Assembly (NCBI GenBank): GCA_019925105.1
Contig: JAHGAU010000023.1
Span: forward strand, 744,001 to 808,000
Origin: Niebla homalea
Taxonomy: Eukaryota; Ascomycota; Lecanoromycetes; Lecanorales; Ramalinaceae
Length of the DNA stretch: 64,000 nucleotides
Reading direction: 5' to 3'
Below, one piece after another: positions 50,223 through 64,000 of this stretch. The notes under the pieces were generated by a model. That model saw only the letters and a list, made by a program, of their open reading frames with translations. It did not search any database and was not told the DNA's origin. The translations under genes were made by a program, and so were the position numbers. The stretch's first letter is position 1. Each line of letters opens with the position of its first letter.

Positions 50223-53200
50223 GAAAAGAAGATGGCGACGAACAAAGGGACCCCAGAGATCCAAAACGATGCGTATATACATAGCTCTAGCGATAGTGAG
50301 GGGAGTGTATTAAGTGTAATAAGTAAAAGTAACGTAATGGTTAAGAATAAGGTAATAAACGGGTAAGTAACCTATATTAATAGAAACGGTAACGACGTAT
50401 ACGGGTAATATAATAATAATAAGCCGGATAATACTTAAAATAAATAAGGGAATTAAAGTTAATAGAATACGCGTATTAAAGCGCGTAAAACGCGTAATAA
50501 TAATATGGAAATAATAAGTAAATAAGGGGGTAAGAAAGCCGGTACAATATTAATAATGAAGGGTATAAGTAAGGAGAAAAGGTAAAAAGACCGCAATAAA
50601 AGTACTATTAAGGGTATATAAAAGGGAAATAAAGCTAATAAGGAAAACGGGACCTTAAGGGATTAAAGGTAAAAGGCGGAGATAATACGTTATCCGATAA
50701 AAGAAAACGAAAGGACGGTAAAGGAGGCGGTAAAAGCCTTAAAAGGATTCCTTATAATAAAATAAAAGGATATTACGTTAAAGACCTAGCCGATATTATA
50801 AATTAAATTAAAAAATATAAGGGACTTTTATATAAAAATAGGGATAAAGTTAAGGGAAACGGAGCACTTACGGGGCTCTTAAGGGGTAGGAGAAAGGGCG
50901 TTAATAAAAAGTAAAAACGGCGGCTTAAAATTAAGTATATAAGGCAAAGGTATAAAAACGGCGGCCCCTTAAATAAAAGAGAACTAAGTAATAAAAATAA
51001 TAAAAAGGGTATTTATAGCAGAGAATAAAAGGATAACGGAAAAAAGGGTAATTATATTAAAAAAGGCGAAAATAATAACGGTCCGTTTATTTAATAATAA
51101 GGAAAGGAATATAGCGGTAAAAGTAAACTTATTATAATTAATAAAAACTTTTAAAATAACGATAAAATTATTAATAAAATAAATTATTACGGTATATAAA
51201 CTATAAAGTAAGGATATCCTCCTTAATATAGCGTTTTTAAGGGCGAAAGAAAGTTTAAAAAAATTTAAGGTTTAAATTAATAAAAAAGAATATAAGTTAA
51301 TTAAAGTTTTAAGGTAATCGTTTACCGTTATAGTAAATAAGATATATTTATTACGTTTTAAGGAAGTTAAGAAAAAGGCTACGTTAAAAAGTATAGAAAA
51401 AGAAAATATAATTCTTTATTTAAGGCTTAAAATCGTTAATTATAGGCTTTTATTAATAACGAAAAGATTTAACTTTTTAAGACGTATAAAGAAATATTTT
51501 ACCGTTATATTAAGCGTAATATTAACAAAAATATATAACGACGTTTTAAATAAAGGAATTATTAAAAAGGGATCTCTTAAGATAATTTAACTATAAAATA
51601 AAACGGTTAATATTTATTAATATTTTAAGTATTAAAGCTATAAATATATTATTATAAAATATTTTAATATTATAAAATATACGGTTTATATTAAGGGCTA
51701 TAATACCTATAAGCATATAAAGTTAATAGTTAAAAGGCTTATAAAAAATATATTTAAATATACCGTATATAATAAGGAGGGATATTTAATATAAGATTCC
51801 AAATATATAATAAGAGCTAAAGAGATTAAACGTAAAAAGACCCGGATAACCATAAAAATCCAACGGTATAATACGTACGAGACTGGTTTAATAAGTTAAT
51901 TAAAAGTAGCCTTAAAACGTAAACTTAATTAATTAAATAATAAAAAATAAATAACAATAAAAAAAGAAAGCTTTTTACGATCCCGATTTTAAAAGCCGGC
52001 CGTTTTACGTTTTTAATAATAACCGGGAAAATATTAAATTAAAAAACGTTTAACTTTAATAAAAAGTCCGTAATTTAAACGGATATAAAAGAAAAAGCTT
52101 TTATAAAAATTAATATATAATATATTAACGTTTTTAAGAATAATATAATATAATATCCGTAATAAAAAAATTAAAGTTATAATACCGATATTTAAGTTTA
52201 AAGAAATTAAAAACATTAATATTATAATAATATAAAAATTACTATATAGTTTATATATATATTTATTTATTAACCTAAGGGAAAGGTTTTATTTAACCTT
52301 TAAGGAGGATAAAATAACTAAAATATACTTCTTTATAAATAAATAGTTCAACGTAAATAATTAAAATATTACTTATTATAATAAAAACCTTTATATATTT
52401 TATATTATAAAAAAAGGAAACTTAAAAGGCAACTTTAATATTTATAATATATATAACCCGCCGCCGGTTAATAAAGAAGGATTTTTTACGATACCGTTAC
52501 TTAAAAAGGTCTTAATTACTTTAAATAAATATATATTACTTAAAGACTTTAATTTATATTATTATATATAGAATAAAGAAGGGCATATAATAAATTATAT
52601 TAAATTAAATAACCTACTATTAATTACCGTTTAGGCTAATTTTTTATTATTAATATTATAAGGGATTATTACGTAAAAGAGTTATAAATTTAAAACAACG
52701 ATTAATTTAACCTTTAATATAGAAAAGGTTATTAACGCGGTCGTAATATATAGGTTATAAAAGGACTTAAAATATAGCTTAAATTATATATTAATATAAA
52801 TAACCTTAAATTAGACCGTTAATATGTCTATATTATTACCGGTAAAGAGGGCGTAAAAGACGGTTAAGGAAGCAAAGGTTCATATAAAAGCGGGGGAAAT
52901 AATAATATAGTTCGCGGACCTCCCTTAATTAAATAATAAAAACCGGATTAATTTTTTTATAGAATGAATAATAAAAGTATTAAATAAAGTAATTAATAAA
53001 ATTATTTTAATAATAAAACCCTCTTAAAAAGTTAAAACCTATTAAAATAAAAAGTATATAACCGCGATTATAAAGGTGAAAAAATTAATTAAATAAACCT
53101 TTAAATATAGGAATTAAGAGATACTTAATTAATTAAAAATTACTTAAAAGGAAAAAAAAAAAAAGATTATTAAAAAAATTAAGTAAATATACTTTTAATT

Positions 53201-56020
53201 TATAGTATATAACTTAATAATTTTATTTTATAATATTTAAAAGTTAATAAAGTATAATAAAGAATAAAGTAAAAAATTAAAGTTTATTTTTAAATTCCCG
53301 CCCCTTAAAAGACCCAATAATATATTAATTAATACCTTTAATGGTAAGATTAAGGTCCTTAAAGGAATATTTTTCCCCCCTCCATTAAAAGTTAATTTAA
53401 ACGATATTAACGGCGCTTTATACTTTGACCCTATATTAATAAATAAAGTAATAATATAAGATATAATAATTAAAGCGATTAATAAATTAAAAAAAAATAA
53501 AGCCTTAAAACCGAATAAGATTCCTAATAGATTCCTAATAATAATAACTTTATTTTTTAAAAAGGTTTTTATTTATTTTTTTTAAATATATTTTAACGTC
53601 GGTTATTACTTATATAAGTTTAAGGAAATAAAAAAAATTATCCTTAAAAAGCTTATTAAACCAGATTATTCTAAGGTAAAATCTTATAAACTTATTATAC
53701 TCCTATATACGTTAAGGAAAACCTTAAAAATAATAATAACGAGGATCCTTAACGATTATATAAAGAATTATGGACTTCTTTTTAATTAATAAATAGGAAT
53801 AAGGAGAAATTAATTAATAGAAATAACCCTTAAAAGACTAATTAACAATATATATACGGTATAAGGTTACGGGAAGAAATATATTATAAGTCTTTTTTCT
53901 CTTAATATTATAAATATTTTTAATAAAATAAATTATTTAAGGTTACTATATAACTTAAGGAAAAAAAAGATATTATCTTTTTTAATTAAGTAAATAAAAA
54001 GTTTCTTAAGCGATTAAGTTATATTAATTAATTTAAAATAAAAAATAAGCTTAATAAAGCTCGTTATAATAAGGATTCCTTAAAAATTTTTTTTTTTTTA
54101 TATTATTTTTATTCTTTAACGGTTTATTAATCGAAGAACTTATTAAGTTAAAATAAAAAGTTTAAGTTAAAAGTTTTATTAATAATATTTATTTTTTAAT
54201 TTATAATACCTTTATACGTATAAATTATTTAAAATTAAAATAAGCTTATAAAGTTTATTTTCAGTAAGTAAAAACTTACGCGGCTTAATTCGTATTATAT
54301 AAGTATAAACTTATTTATATAATTAAGAACTTAAAGTTATATAATATAATAATTATAATAAACTTAAGTAAAATTACGGTAAAGTTAGATACTAATATTA
54401 AAGTCTTTAATTTTTAAGTAGATAAAAAGCTTAATTAAAAGGATTATATAAAAAAGGTTTAAAAAAAGATAATTTTATAAGAAAAAAGCCTTATTTATCT
54501 CGCTATATCGATATAAAGAATTACGTTATAAAAGGCCCGGATTATTTATTAGGTTATAATAAAGTTAATTATAATATACGTTACGGTTATTTAATATATA
54601 CTTAAAAGTACTTTAGGATATAAAAAAAAGCCTATTTAGATATTATAGAAAACCTAGAATCGGTATTTAAAAGTAATTAACGGTACTTATAAAGTAACCT
54701 TTATCCCGGTATTAAAGTTTAAAATCTTTATATTATTAATTAAAATCTTATTAAATTAAATAATTACTTAAATAAGGCTAAAGAAATATATATACTTAAT
54801 TACGATAATAGGAAACGGGCGGATCCGCCAGAATCTTAATAAATTTAAAATTAAAAAAAATAGATTAAAAATATTTATCTCCTTTTTTATTAAGATAAAA
54901 CAGAAATAAACGGAGAAAAAAATTAATTTTATTAATATCCCAGAAATTAGCCTAAGCGGGTACAAACTTCCGCCAAATATAAAAGAAACCGAGATTAAAA
55001 GAATTTAAAAAGCAAAAACTATAACGATTACCTTATAAATTATAATAAAGTAAATTAAGCGTTAATAAAGATATAAGGACTTTATACCTTAAAGTCATCG
55101 TTATTTAACCTTTAACGATAAAAAAATTATTAATAAATATCTTTGCCGTTATAATATTATAAAGAAAAATAATAATATATTAATAATTTAACTTTAAACG
55201 GATAAAAACGGTTTAATTTACTTTTTATTTATTATATATATTAAGGGTCGGATAAACGCCGAATATAAGTACAGATAAAAAAAGTAAAACGTTATATACA
55301 TTTTTATTTCTTATTTTTTATTTATGGAGGTTAAGTTAAAACTTATTATAAAAGTTAATACTTATAATTACCGTTAAATATTATTTATAAAGCGGGGTAT
55401 CCGGGTAACTATTAAGTTTATAATATCTACCGGATTATCATTATAGTTTAATTTCGCTATAAAGATAAACGAAATTACCAAAGACCTTACGGAAAAAGCT
55501 TATTACCGGTTAAAAAAAAAAGGAGGAATAGAAACCGGTTACGTTAATTATATAAACCGGAAAGTATCTTTTATAATTATAAAGATATAATAATAGACGT
55601 TTATTAAAAGTCTTTAAAAGAGTTAATAATAATAATAATATAAAAGGGATATATATTAAACGTATAAGTATTAATAAGGATATTTAAAGGTATTATATAA
55701 GATTAAGGTAATATAAATATATAAAAGAGTAAAAGAATAATAAGCTTAAAGATAACCTTTATAAGGATATAATTATAATATTACGGATTTTCTTGGAGGA
55801 ATTAAAACATAAGAAATATATAAATAAATTATTACTCTTTAAACGGCCATTAACATCCTTTATTTTAAGGGATAAAGGGTAGAAACTTAATAAATGCCGG
55901 TTTTTGCTTTAACGTTATAAGTATCAGGTTTTTACGGTTATTAATAAAGTTGAAAGGCCGCATATTAAGGAACGCCGGAATTAGCTTAGCTAAACCCGTA
56001 GTATAAATCAATCAATCAAT
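50223..56020 (+). mobile_element. LINE G, full-length Tad1/I-like, RIP-mutated
   Basis: Leader GAAAAGAAG, ATGGCGACGAAC at 50232, and tail AATCAATCAAT ending at 56020, about 5.8 kb. It is collinear with LINE F throughout: zinc-knuckle region near 51760, endonuclease DFN-type motif near 52540, reverse transcriptase KPD-like segment near 53660, and C-terminal domain near 55200. It is more mutated than F and less than E. Its target duplication is unclear because both flanks are runs of T and A (TTAATTTT-like on either side). Confidence 0.9.
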
Positions 56021-56600
56021 ATTAATTTTTAATGTATTTTATTTAATAAACGTATTTAAAGTTTAAGTAATTAAATATTTCTCTTATAAATAATATCCTT
56101 AATTTTTAATATTTGTATTTAAATCTTAAACTTAATTATAATTAACTTTAAATATAAAAGTTTTACTAAAATATTATAATTTAAATTATTTTTTAATATT
56201 ATAAATACCTATTTAAATTTAGTTTTTCTTATAATTCGATTATTAAATAGCATTTATATATAAAGTAATATATAATTTCCGTTTATTATTAATACATTTA
56301 AATAATTAACTTTAAGTAATTTTAAAAAGCTTTTTTTATCCGTAATTCTTTTATTATACTTAAATTAATTACAATAATATTTAATTCTTAATCGGTTTTT
56401 ATATTTAATAATTTATTTATTTATACCGGTTAATAAATAATTATTATTTTTATAAAGTATTCTTATTTATTCTTATTAAGTATAATTTTAAGGTTTTATT
56501 TTAAGTTTATAATTATAATATTATTAATTTTAAGTTATTTGTTTTAAATTATTTCTTATATCCTTTTTCCGTTATTTTCGGGTACTTCCTTAATAATTAT
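56021..56600. other. AT-rich DNA without a recognised gene
   Basis: RIP-mutated spacer between LINE G and LINE H; nothing recognised. Confidence 0.45.
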
Positions 56601-56611
56601 AATCTTCTTAT

Positions 56612-56934
56612 GGGCAGTACAGATGTGTAAAGGAGCGGAAGAGCAACGAGCCTAGGGGCAGCCCCTATAAGGATACGGTCGTAATATTATGGATTTTCTT
56701 AAGGGAGTTAAAACATAGGAAGTATATAAATAGATTGCCACTTTTTAAACGGCCGTTAACATCCTTTACCTTAAGGGGTAAAGGGTAGAGGCCTGGTGGA
56801 CGCCGGTTTTTACTTTAACGTTATAAGTATTAAGTTTTTACGGTTATTAATAAGGCTAAAAGGCCGCGTATTAAGGAACGCCGGAATTAGCTTAGCTAGA
56901 TCCGTAGTATAAATAAATCAATCAATCAATCAAT
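56612..56934 (+). mobile_element. LINE H, 323-bp 5'-truncated copy, little mutated
   Basis: It begins GGGCAGTACAGATGTG, matches only the last 320 bp of the full LINEs and ends in the AATC tail. It is flanked by a perfect 11-bp duplication AATCTTCTTAT (56601-56611 and 56935-56945). Its first 150 bp read openly as the C-terminal end of ORF2 (for example CVKERKSNEPRGSPYKDTVV) up to a TAG at about 56791, followed by the 3' UTR. In the longer copies the same codons carry RIP-type stops, so H preserves the less mutated sequence. Confidence 0.92.
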
Positions 56935-56945
56935 AATCTTCTTAT

Positions 56946-58639
56946 AATATATATAATTAAAATTTAATATTTTCTTTACAAATCGGCTTGCTTCTTTTCT
57001 AAAAAATAATAAGAATTATATTAAATATATCGTAAATAATATACTATTATTAATTAATAAAATCCGCTTAACGTTTAATATTTACTCTTTTAATAGTCCG
57101 ATAATTTATTAAAATTTATTTTTTTTTAACTTTCATTTTTTTTTAGCTTCCTTTTTATTCGCTTCTTAATTTATATAAGCTTAATTCCTTCTTTTAAATC
57201 GTTATCTTTAATTTATTATCGCTTTCCGGCTATCCTTATAATTATATTTACTTTATAATTAACGTTTTTATTAAAGGGGTTCCTTCCTTTATAATAATAA
57301 CTTTATAATTAAAGTTATCGATAGCTTTTTTATTATTGATTTTATTAAGGATTTTTCCTTTTTCTTATATAGTTAAGGTAATAATTATTATATTTATTAA
57401 TATATTTAATTAATTATTAAGCGGTATAATTATAAATAATAATAATAATTAATAATCCGTATTACGATACCCGTTTTTACAATCTTAATCCTTCTTTTAT
57501 ATATATTTTTTCTTATTAAAGTTTACGTTATTTCCGTTATATTTTTATTTATAACTTATATATTTTTCCGTTAAAAATACATTATAATACTTATAATAAA
57601 TAAAGTATAATTTTATATTAAATAACTTAAAGTTATTAATATAAAGGTTTTTAAACTTAACCGGATTAAATAATCTTAAAGTAAATTAATGATTTTCTTT
57701 AATATTTTAATTAATATATAAATTTTATTAATAATTTTATTACTTTTAATTTATATTTTCCGCTTAATTATTAATATTTTATTAAAATAAATTTTAAGAT
57801 CGGTTTTAATATTTAAATTATTAAAGTAATATTACTTATAATAATTATATAAACGCTATTTATATAACTAAGATATTTTAAAGCCTTTCATTTATATAAT
57901 TTTAAAAGTATTTAATTTATTATGTTTTTTTTACTTATAATATACGTATAATTCCGTTATAATCGACGTATATTAAATTTACCCTTAACGTAACTTCTTA
58001 AAGGTCTTTATATATATAACTTAGTTAATTTATAAATATATTAAGCTTTAAGATTTATTTCTTTATCCTTTTTTTTTTCTTAAATTTTTTTATTTTTATT
58101 TTTTCCGTAACCCGTTATACCTTAAAACATACTTTATAAAGGTTAAGATCTTTATATATATTTTTATTAAACATTTATAAAACTTTTTATCCGTTAAACC
58201 GTTTTTAAAATATTTAATTACGTTTTTTAATACGTATTTAATTATTTTATTTATTATATTTTCCAATTTTCCGGGTTTAATATCCTTTTTATTTAAGTTA
58301 TATATAATATAAAATATACGTTTATAATTATTAAAAATAAAATTAATTCCTTAAAATAATATTTTAATATTATTTATTATTTATTCCGTTAAATTATCGG
58401 GATTTAATTTTAAGAATTTTTAATTTAAGAATTTTTAAAAGTTCTTTATATTTTCCTTTATAACGTTTTTTATCGCTTAATTTATAAATAATACTTTAAT
58501 TTTTAACTATTTTACTTAATATGTTACGTTTCCTTTAAGTTTTATATTTATTGCGTTTATTTATTAATTAAAAAAGGATTTCTTCCGATCTTTTTTATAC
58601 GTTATAGATTTATCTTTATATATTATTTAATTTACCTTT
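56946..58639. other. AT-rich DNA left of the inverted repeat
   Basis: RIP-mutated with no recognised motif. It may belong to the left arm of the inverted repeat, but the matching part of the right arm would lie beyond the window. Confidence 0.4.
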
Positions 58640-61180
58640 TTATTCATTTAATTTTTTTAATTTATAAAATAAAATTTAAATTTTAAATTATATTATAATT
58701 CTTTATTTTAAAGTTTTTAATGATTTTAAAGTAAAAATTAAAATTATTAATTATATTATAGAGTCTTCTTTTATATTTAACTTTATTATTATTATGAAAA
58801 AGGATATTTAAAACTATTTAAATGTTTTTTTTACTTTATATATATTAATTAATTTCTCTTTAAATTGAAAGGATTAAGGGATTCTTAATAATATTTTATT
58901 ATTTTTTAAAGAAAAATTAATAAAATTTATTATTAAGTAATCCTTAATAATATTTATAATTAATAATAAATACGGAATAACCCCGTAATTTATATGAATT
59001 TATCTTAATTTTCTTTATTTTTTATTTAATATAAAGTAAAAAGATATATATTCTTTTTAATTAAGGAAATAAAACAATAATAAAAGAAATAATAATACCG
59101 TAATTAATTCCTTAATTTATATAATAATATTTAACTTTGTTTTTCCTATTTTAAGGGTACTAAGATATATATAAAATAAAATATATTATTAATAATATAT
59201 TATTAGTATTAATAAAGATATTTTAAAGAAAGGATTTACGGTTATTCTAAATAATTATATTTTATTTTTATTTTTTAATTTTTTTTTAAGAAAAAAATAA
59301 ATTAATATATAATCGTATAACGTTAATAAGGGTTTTTCTGGTTTTTTAAGTAATTATATAAATATATATAAATAATATTTTATTATAAGTTTATATTTCT
59401 TTTTGAAATTAAAGTAAGTTTTAATTATTTATTTTAATCTTTTTTACCTTTTATACGGAAAAGCTTTAAGGAAAATACCGTTAAATTAAGTAAGTTTCAT
59501 ATCGGTAACCGCTATAAATTATTTTTAATATTTTTAATATATATATAATATAATTATTATTATAAATATATTATTTTTACTCTTTACTTATTTATTAATC
59601 CTCTTAATTAATCTTATTATTTACTTTTTCTTATTATTTATTTTCTTAATTTCCTTTTTAATTTTTTGATTCTTAATTATTTAATTTATAACTTAAAATA
59701 AAGGGCTTATTACGTCCGGTTAACGTATTATATAGCTTATGGTTATTTCTTAAGAATTTTAAAAACCGGTTTAAACTTCCGTAAATAGTTTAGAACTTGA
59801 TAATTACTTAAATAACTCTTAACTTAATAATTTATATTTTAATAAGAAATATCTCTTTAAAAATATATATATAATTGCTTAAACCTTATTAAAGAATCTT
59901 ATTTTTATTACTTTTATCGTTAAAATATACGGTTCGGTTTAATTATTTTAATAATTATTAAAAAGTCTTATATATTTATTAATATTAAAATATCCAATAT
60001 TATTTACGGGTTTTAAAAGATCGTTTACTTAATATAAAATAGTCTTTAAGATTAACTTTACGTTTTTAAGGAATATATATAATATTTTAAATTAAATTAT
60101 AAAGTCTTACTTATAATAAATAAGTTAATTACTCGGAATCGTTTTATAAGATTTACGGTTTAATTACTTAAGATAATTTAAGATGATTTATAATTTAATT
60201 AAGTTTAATTATTTATATTAATTGAATAATTTTTATATTTTAATTATTGCGGTTATTAATTATTAAATAATTATTTTACGTTGTTTAAGATAATTAAATT
60301 TTTTTTCCAGTTTTTTTTCTTTAATTACTTTAATTTCTTTTATTTTAAGAAAGCGGCTTATATTAATATATAAGTTATAGTTTCTTTAACGATAATTTAT
60401 AATATCTGGTAATATATACGATTATTTCTTAATTAAAGTTTAAACTTATTATTAATATAAAAGGTATTATTATCTTTTTATAATTAAGGTATTTTAAAAA
60501 AGTTATTGTCTTTTTTTACTTTTTAATTTTTAATAATTAATAGTTAATTAATAAATATTAATAATAATATTTTACCGATACATATAAACGGGGTCCCCAT
60601 ATTAATTAAGGGTAATAATAAGAATATCCGAATAAGGGTACTTAAAAGGAAATTATTTAAATACCCTTATTTTTCTCGATTTTAATATTTATTTAATAAG
60701 TAAATAATAATTAAAAATATTCTATAAATCTATATAAATCTATAGCATATTATTCTTATTATATATATATATAATATAATAATAATAGAAATTAATTTTT
60801 TATAATATCTTTATAGTTTTTATTGCCGTTAATTAAAAAAAAAGTATAATAGGTTATTTATAATTGAATCGTATAATTAAACCAAATTCCTTAATATATA
60901 TAAGTAAATAAATACCTTTTTAAGACCGTTAAAAAAGATAAAAAAGGTTAAAAAAGTTAAAATAATAAAATAATAAATAGCAATAAAGTATAATTAAAGA
61001 TAAGCCGTAATCCTTATATAAGTTAATAAGGTATAAATCTCTTATTATAATAATCCGTTATGCTTTTCCTTTTTAAAGTATATATAAATCGATTTTACCC
61101 TTAATTAGCCCCTTTAGTGTTTCTATTTCTTTATGCACCCATCCGTAAGTTTGGTGTCTTCCGTGCTCTCCCCCTTTCCA
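58640..61180 (+). repeat. Left arm of giant inverted repeat
   Basis: It matches the reverse complement of 61333-64000. Anchors include ATTAAGGGATTCTTAATAAT at about 58870 versus its complement near 63755, ACGGGGTCCCCATATTAATT near 60588 versus 61925, and CTCTCCCCCTTTCCA at the inner end. Most differences between the arms are C/T or G/A, as expected if each arm was mutated by RIP separately. The innermost 60 bp are almost unmutated. The left limit is a minimum, set by where the right arm leaves the window. No protein family was recognised. Confidence 0.85.
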
Positions 61181-61332
61181 TACTTATATTATAGTTTCCG
61201 TTATTTAATCGTTAACGTAAATATAATAAGGCTTTAAAAGAAAAATATAAATAATAAAATAAATTTAATAAACAATAAAGAGGAATAAGCGGTACGTTTA
61301 TATTCCAATTTTATTATTAATTTTAAAGGGTC
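61181..61332. other. 152-bp loop of the inverted repeat
   Basis: Single-copy sequence between the two arms, AT-rich, not matched elsewhere in the window. No promoter or gene recognised. Confidence 0.8.
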
Positions 61333-64000
61333 TGGAAAGGGGGAGAGCATGGAAAACATTAAACTTGCGGATGGGTGCATGGAGGTATGGAAACACTAAA
61401 AGGGCTGATTAAGGGTGGAATCAATTCGTATATACTTTAAAAAGGAAGGGTATAACGGATTACTATAATAAAGGAACTTATACCTTATTAACTTATATAA
61501 GGGCTGCGGTTTATTTTTAATTGTATTTTATTATTACTTATTATTTTATTACTTTTATTCTTTTATCCCTTTTTATCTTTTTTAACGGTTTTAAGAAGTT
61601 TTTTATTTATTTATATATATTAAGGAATTCGGTTTAATTATACGATTTAATCGTAAACAATTTATTATGCTTTTTCTTTAATTAATAATAATAAAAATTA
61701 CGAAGATATTATAGAGAACCGATTTTATTATTATTATTATATTATATATATACGACGAGAATAATAAACTATAGATTTATATATATATATAAAATATTTT
61801 TAATTACTATTTATGTATTAAATAAGTATTAAAATTAAGAAAAATAAAAGTATTTAAATAATCCTTTTTTAAATACCCTTATTTAAATATTCTTATTACC
61901 ACCCTTAATTAATATAAGGACCCCGTTTATACGTATCGGTAAAATATTCTTAATATTTATTAAATAATTATTAAAAATTAAGAAATAAAAAAAAACGATA
62001 ACTTTTTTAAAACGTCTTAATTATAAAAGGATAATAATACCTTTTATATTAATAATAAGTTTAAACTTTAATTAAGAAATAATTGTATATATTACTGGAC
62101 ATTTTAAATTATCGTTAAGGAAATTATAACTTATATATTAATATAAGCCGTTTTCTTTAAATAAAAAAATTTAAATAATTAAAGAAAAAAATTGGAAAAA
62201 AATTAGATATTTTAAACGACGTAAAATTATAATTTAATAATTAACGACTATAATAATTAAAATATAAGATTTATTAAGTTAATATAAATAATTAAATCCG
62301 ATTAATTATAAGTTTTATTAAATTATTTTAATTAATTAAATTATAAGTTTTATAAAACGATTTTAAGTAACCGATTTATATATTATAAATAAGACTCCTT
62401 AATTTAATTTACAATATTATATATATTTTTTAAAAACGTAAAGTTAATCTTAAAAACTATTTTATACCGGGTAAATAATATTTTAAGACTTATAAGTAAT
62501 ATTAAATACCTAATAAATATATAAGACTCCTTAATAGTTATTAAAGTAATTAAATTAAAATGTAAATCTTAACGATAAGGATAATAAAAATAAGATTCCT
62601 TAATAAGGCTTAAGTAATTATATATACTTCTTAAAGAGATATATTTTATTAGAACGTAAATTATTAAGCTAAAAGTTATTTAAACGGTAATTAGGTTTTA
62701 AATTATTTACGGAGGTTTAAATCGGTCTTTAGAATTCCTGGGAAATAACCGTAGGTTATATAATACGTTAGCCGGACGTAATAGGCCCTTTACCTTAAGT
62801 TATAAATTAAATAATTAAGAATTAAAAAACTAAAGAAAAAACTAGAAAAATAAATAGTAAATAAGACCGATTAAAAGAATTAATAAATGTTGGTGTATGG
62901 ACCAAAAAGTGTGATAATCTATGAATGATGATTCTACCTGAATGCAGATGGGATCCTAAGGATCATCTGTCCTCTACGTACAAAGAGTGTCCTACACCTA
63001 TGAATGCTCCCTGGTATCCCCCATGCTATGTCTGCACATAACAATAAATAAATAAAGAATTAAGATAGATATATTTATAATAATAATTATATCGTATATA
63101 TATTAAGAATACCAATAGTGATTTATAGCGGTTATTAATATAAGACTTACTTAATTTAACGGTATCCCCCTTAAAACTTTCCCGTATAAAAAATAAAAAA
63201 GATTAAAATAAATAACCAGAACTTATTTTAATTTAAAGGGAAATATAAACTTATAATAAGGTATAATTTATATATACTTATATAATAATTTAAGAGACCA
63301 GAAAAACATTTATTAATGTTATATAATTATATATTAACTTAACCTTTTCTTTTAAAAAATAAATAAAAAAGATAAAAATAAAATATAGTTGCTTAAAGTA
63401 ACCGTAAACCCCTTTCTTTAAAATACCTTTATTAATATTAATAATATATTAACGATAATATGTTTTATTTTATATATATCTTAATACTTTTAAAGTAAAA
63501 AAATTAAAGTTAAATATTATTATATAAATTAAGAAATTAATTACGGTATTATTAGTTTTTTTATTATTATTTTGTTTCTTTTATTAAAAAAATATATATG
63601 TTTTTTTACTTTATATTAAATAAAGGATAAAAAAAATTAAGATAAATTCATATAAATTACGGGATTATCCCGTATTGATTAATAATTATAAGTATTATTG
63701 AAGATTACTTAAAAATAAATTTTATTAACTTTTTTTTAAAAAATAACGAAATATTATTAAGAATCCCTTAATCCTTTAAATTTAAAGGGGAATTGATTAA
63801 CATATATAAAATAAAGGAAATATTTGAATAGTTTTAGGTATCTTCCTTAATAATAATAATAAAGTTAAATATAAAAAAAGACTCTATAATATTATTAATA
63901 ATTCCGGTTTTTATTTTAAAATCATTAAAAACTTTATAAGAAAGAATTATAATGTAATCCGGCATTAAGACTTTATTCTATGAATTAAAAAGATAAATAA
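61333..64000 (-). repeat. Right arm of giant inverted repeat
   Basis: It starts TGGAAAGGGGGAGAGCATGG and mirrors the left arm to the window edge, apart from the solo LTR insertion at 62888-63043. If read outward from the loop, each arm begins TGGAAAG, so the arms could be two LTR-type elements lying head to head, though no internal gene could be named. Confidence 0.85.
62888..63043 (+). mobile_element. Solo LTR, family L156, unmutated
   Basis: 156 bp, TGTTGGTGTATGGACC...TGCACATAACA, flanked by a perfect ATAAA (62883-62887 and 63044-63048). It is the reverse complement of the copy at 17350-17495. The left arm of the inverted repeat has the uninterrupted site at about 59588-59600, so this insertion is present in only one arm. 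Confidence 0.92.

Overview
The window is almost entirely transposon-derived DNA from what is most likely a filamentous ascomycete (Pezizomycotina). Positions 1-895 have ordinary, fairly GC-rich composition. From about 1034 onward the sequence collapses to AT-rich DNA in which CpA and TpG are nearly absent while CpG survives. That is the signature of repeat-induced point mutation (RIP), and the window looks like the edge of a large AT-rich isochore. I recognise no intact host gene. The only plausible host coding sequence is a partial open frame running off the left edge (1-350, minus). The open frames longer than 60 codons inside the AT-rich part are chance frames or overlap LTRs and MITEs.

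Layout. 896-1033 is an unmutated 138-bp LTR at the isochore border. 1034-9433 holds an unidentified remnant, a minus-strand LINE (A, about 2980-6783) and a minus-strand 724-bp SINE-like element (7924-8647). 9434-17098 holds LINE D (plus), broken by LINE C (minus). 17099-35235 is one minus-strand LINE (B) split by six insertions: a solo LTR (17350-17495), a hAT-type MITE (19763-20224), a small LTR retrotransposon (20269-21702), a plus-strand LINE E (22047-33680) that itself contains a full-length LINE F (24175-29989), and a TA-flanked MITE (34648-35187). 35240 to about 40051 is a minus-strand Ty3/gypsy element carrying a solo LTR, a SINE-like element and another solo LTR. 40302-46584 is unidentified AT-rich DNA. 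46590-48200 is a second small LTR retrotransposon. A 134-bp ATTT array follows at 48735. 50223-56020 is full-length LINE G and 56612-56934 is a short 5'-truncated LINE H. From about 58640 to the window end lies a giant inverted repeat (arms of at least 2.5 kb, loop 152 bp), whose right arm alone carries a solo LTR.

How the parts relate. The LINEs form one Tad1/I-like family of about 5.8 kb, with a gag-like ORF1 ending in CCHC knuckles, then an endonuclease, a reverse transcriptase and an AATC-repeat tail. The SINE-like elements share the LINE 3' end and presumably used LINE machinery. The small LTR elements and solo LTRs have perfect 5-bp target duplications, and most short insertions (under about 350 bp) are barely mutated while longer copies are riddled with C-to-T and G-to-A changes. 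This fits a RIP length threshold. Everything coding inside the AT-rich part is dead by stop codons. Homology calls are from reading motifs and comparing copies within the window; no database search was possible.
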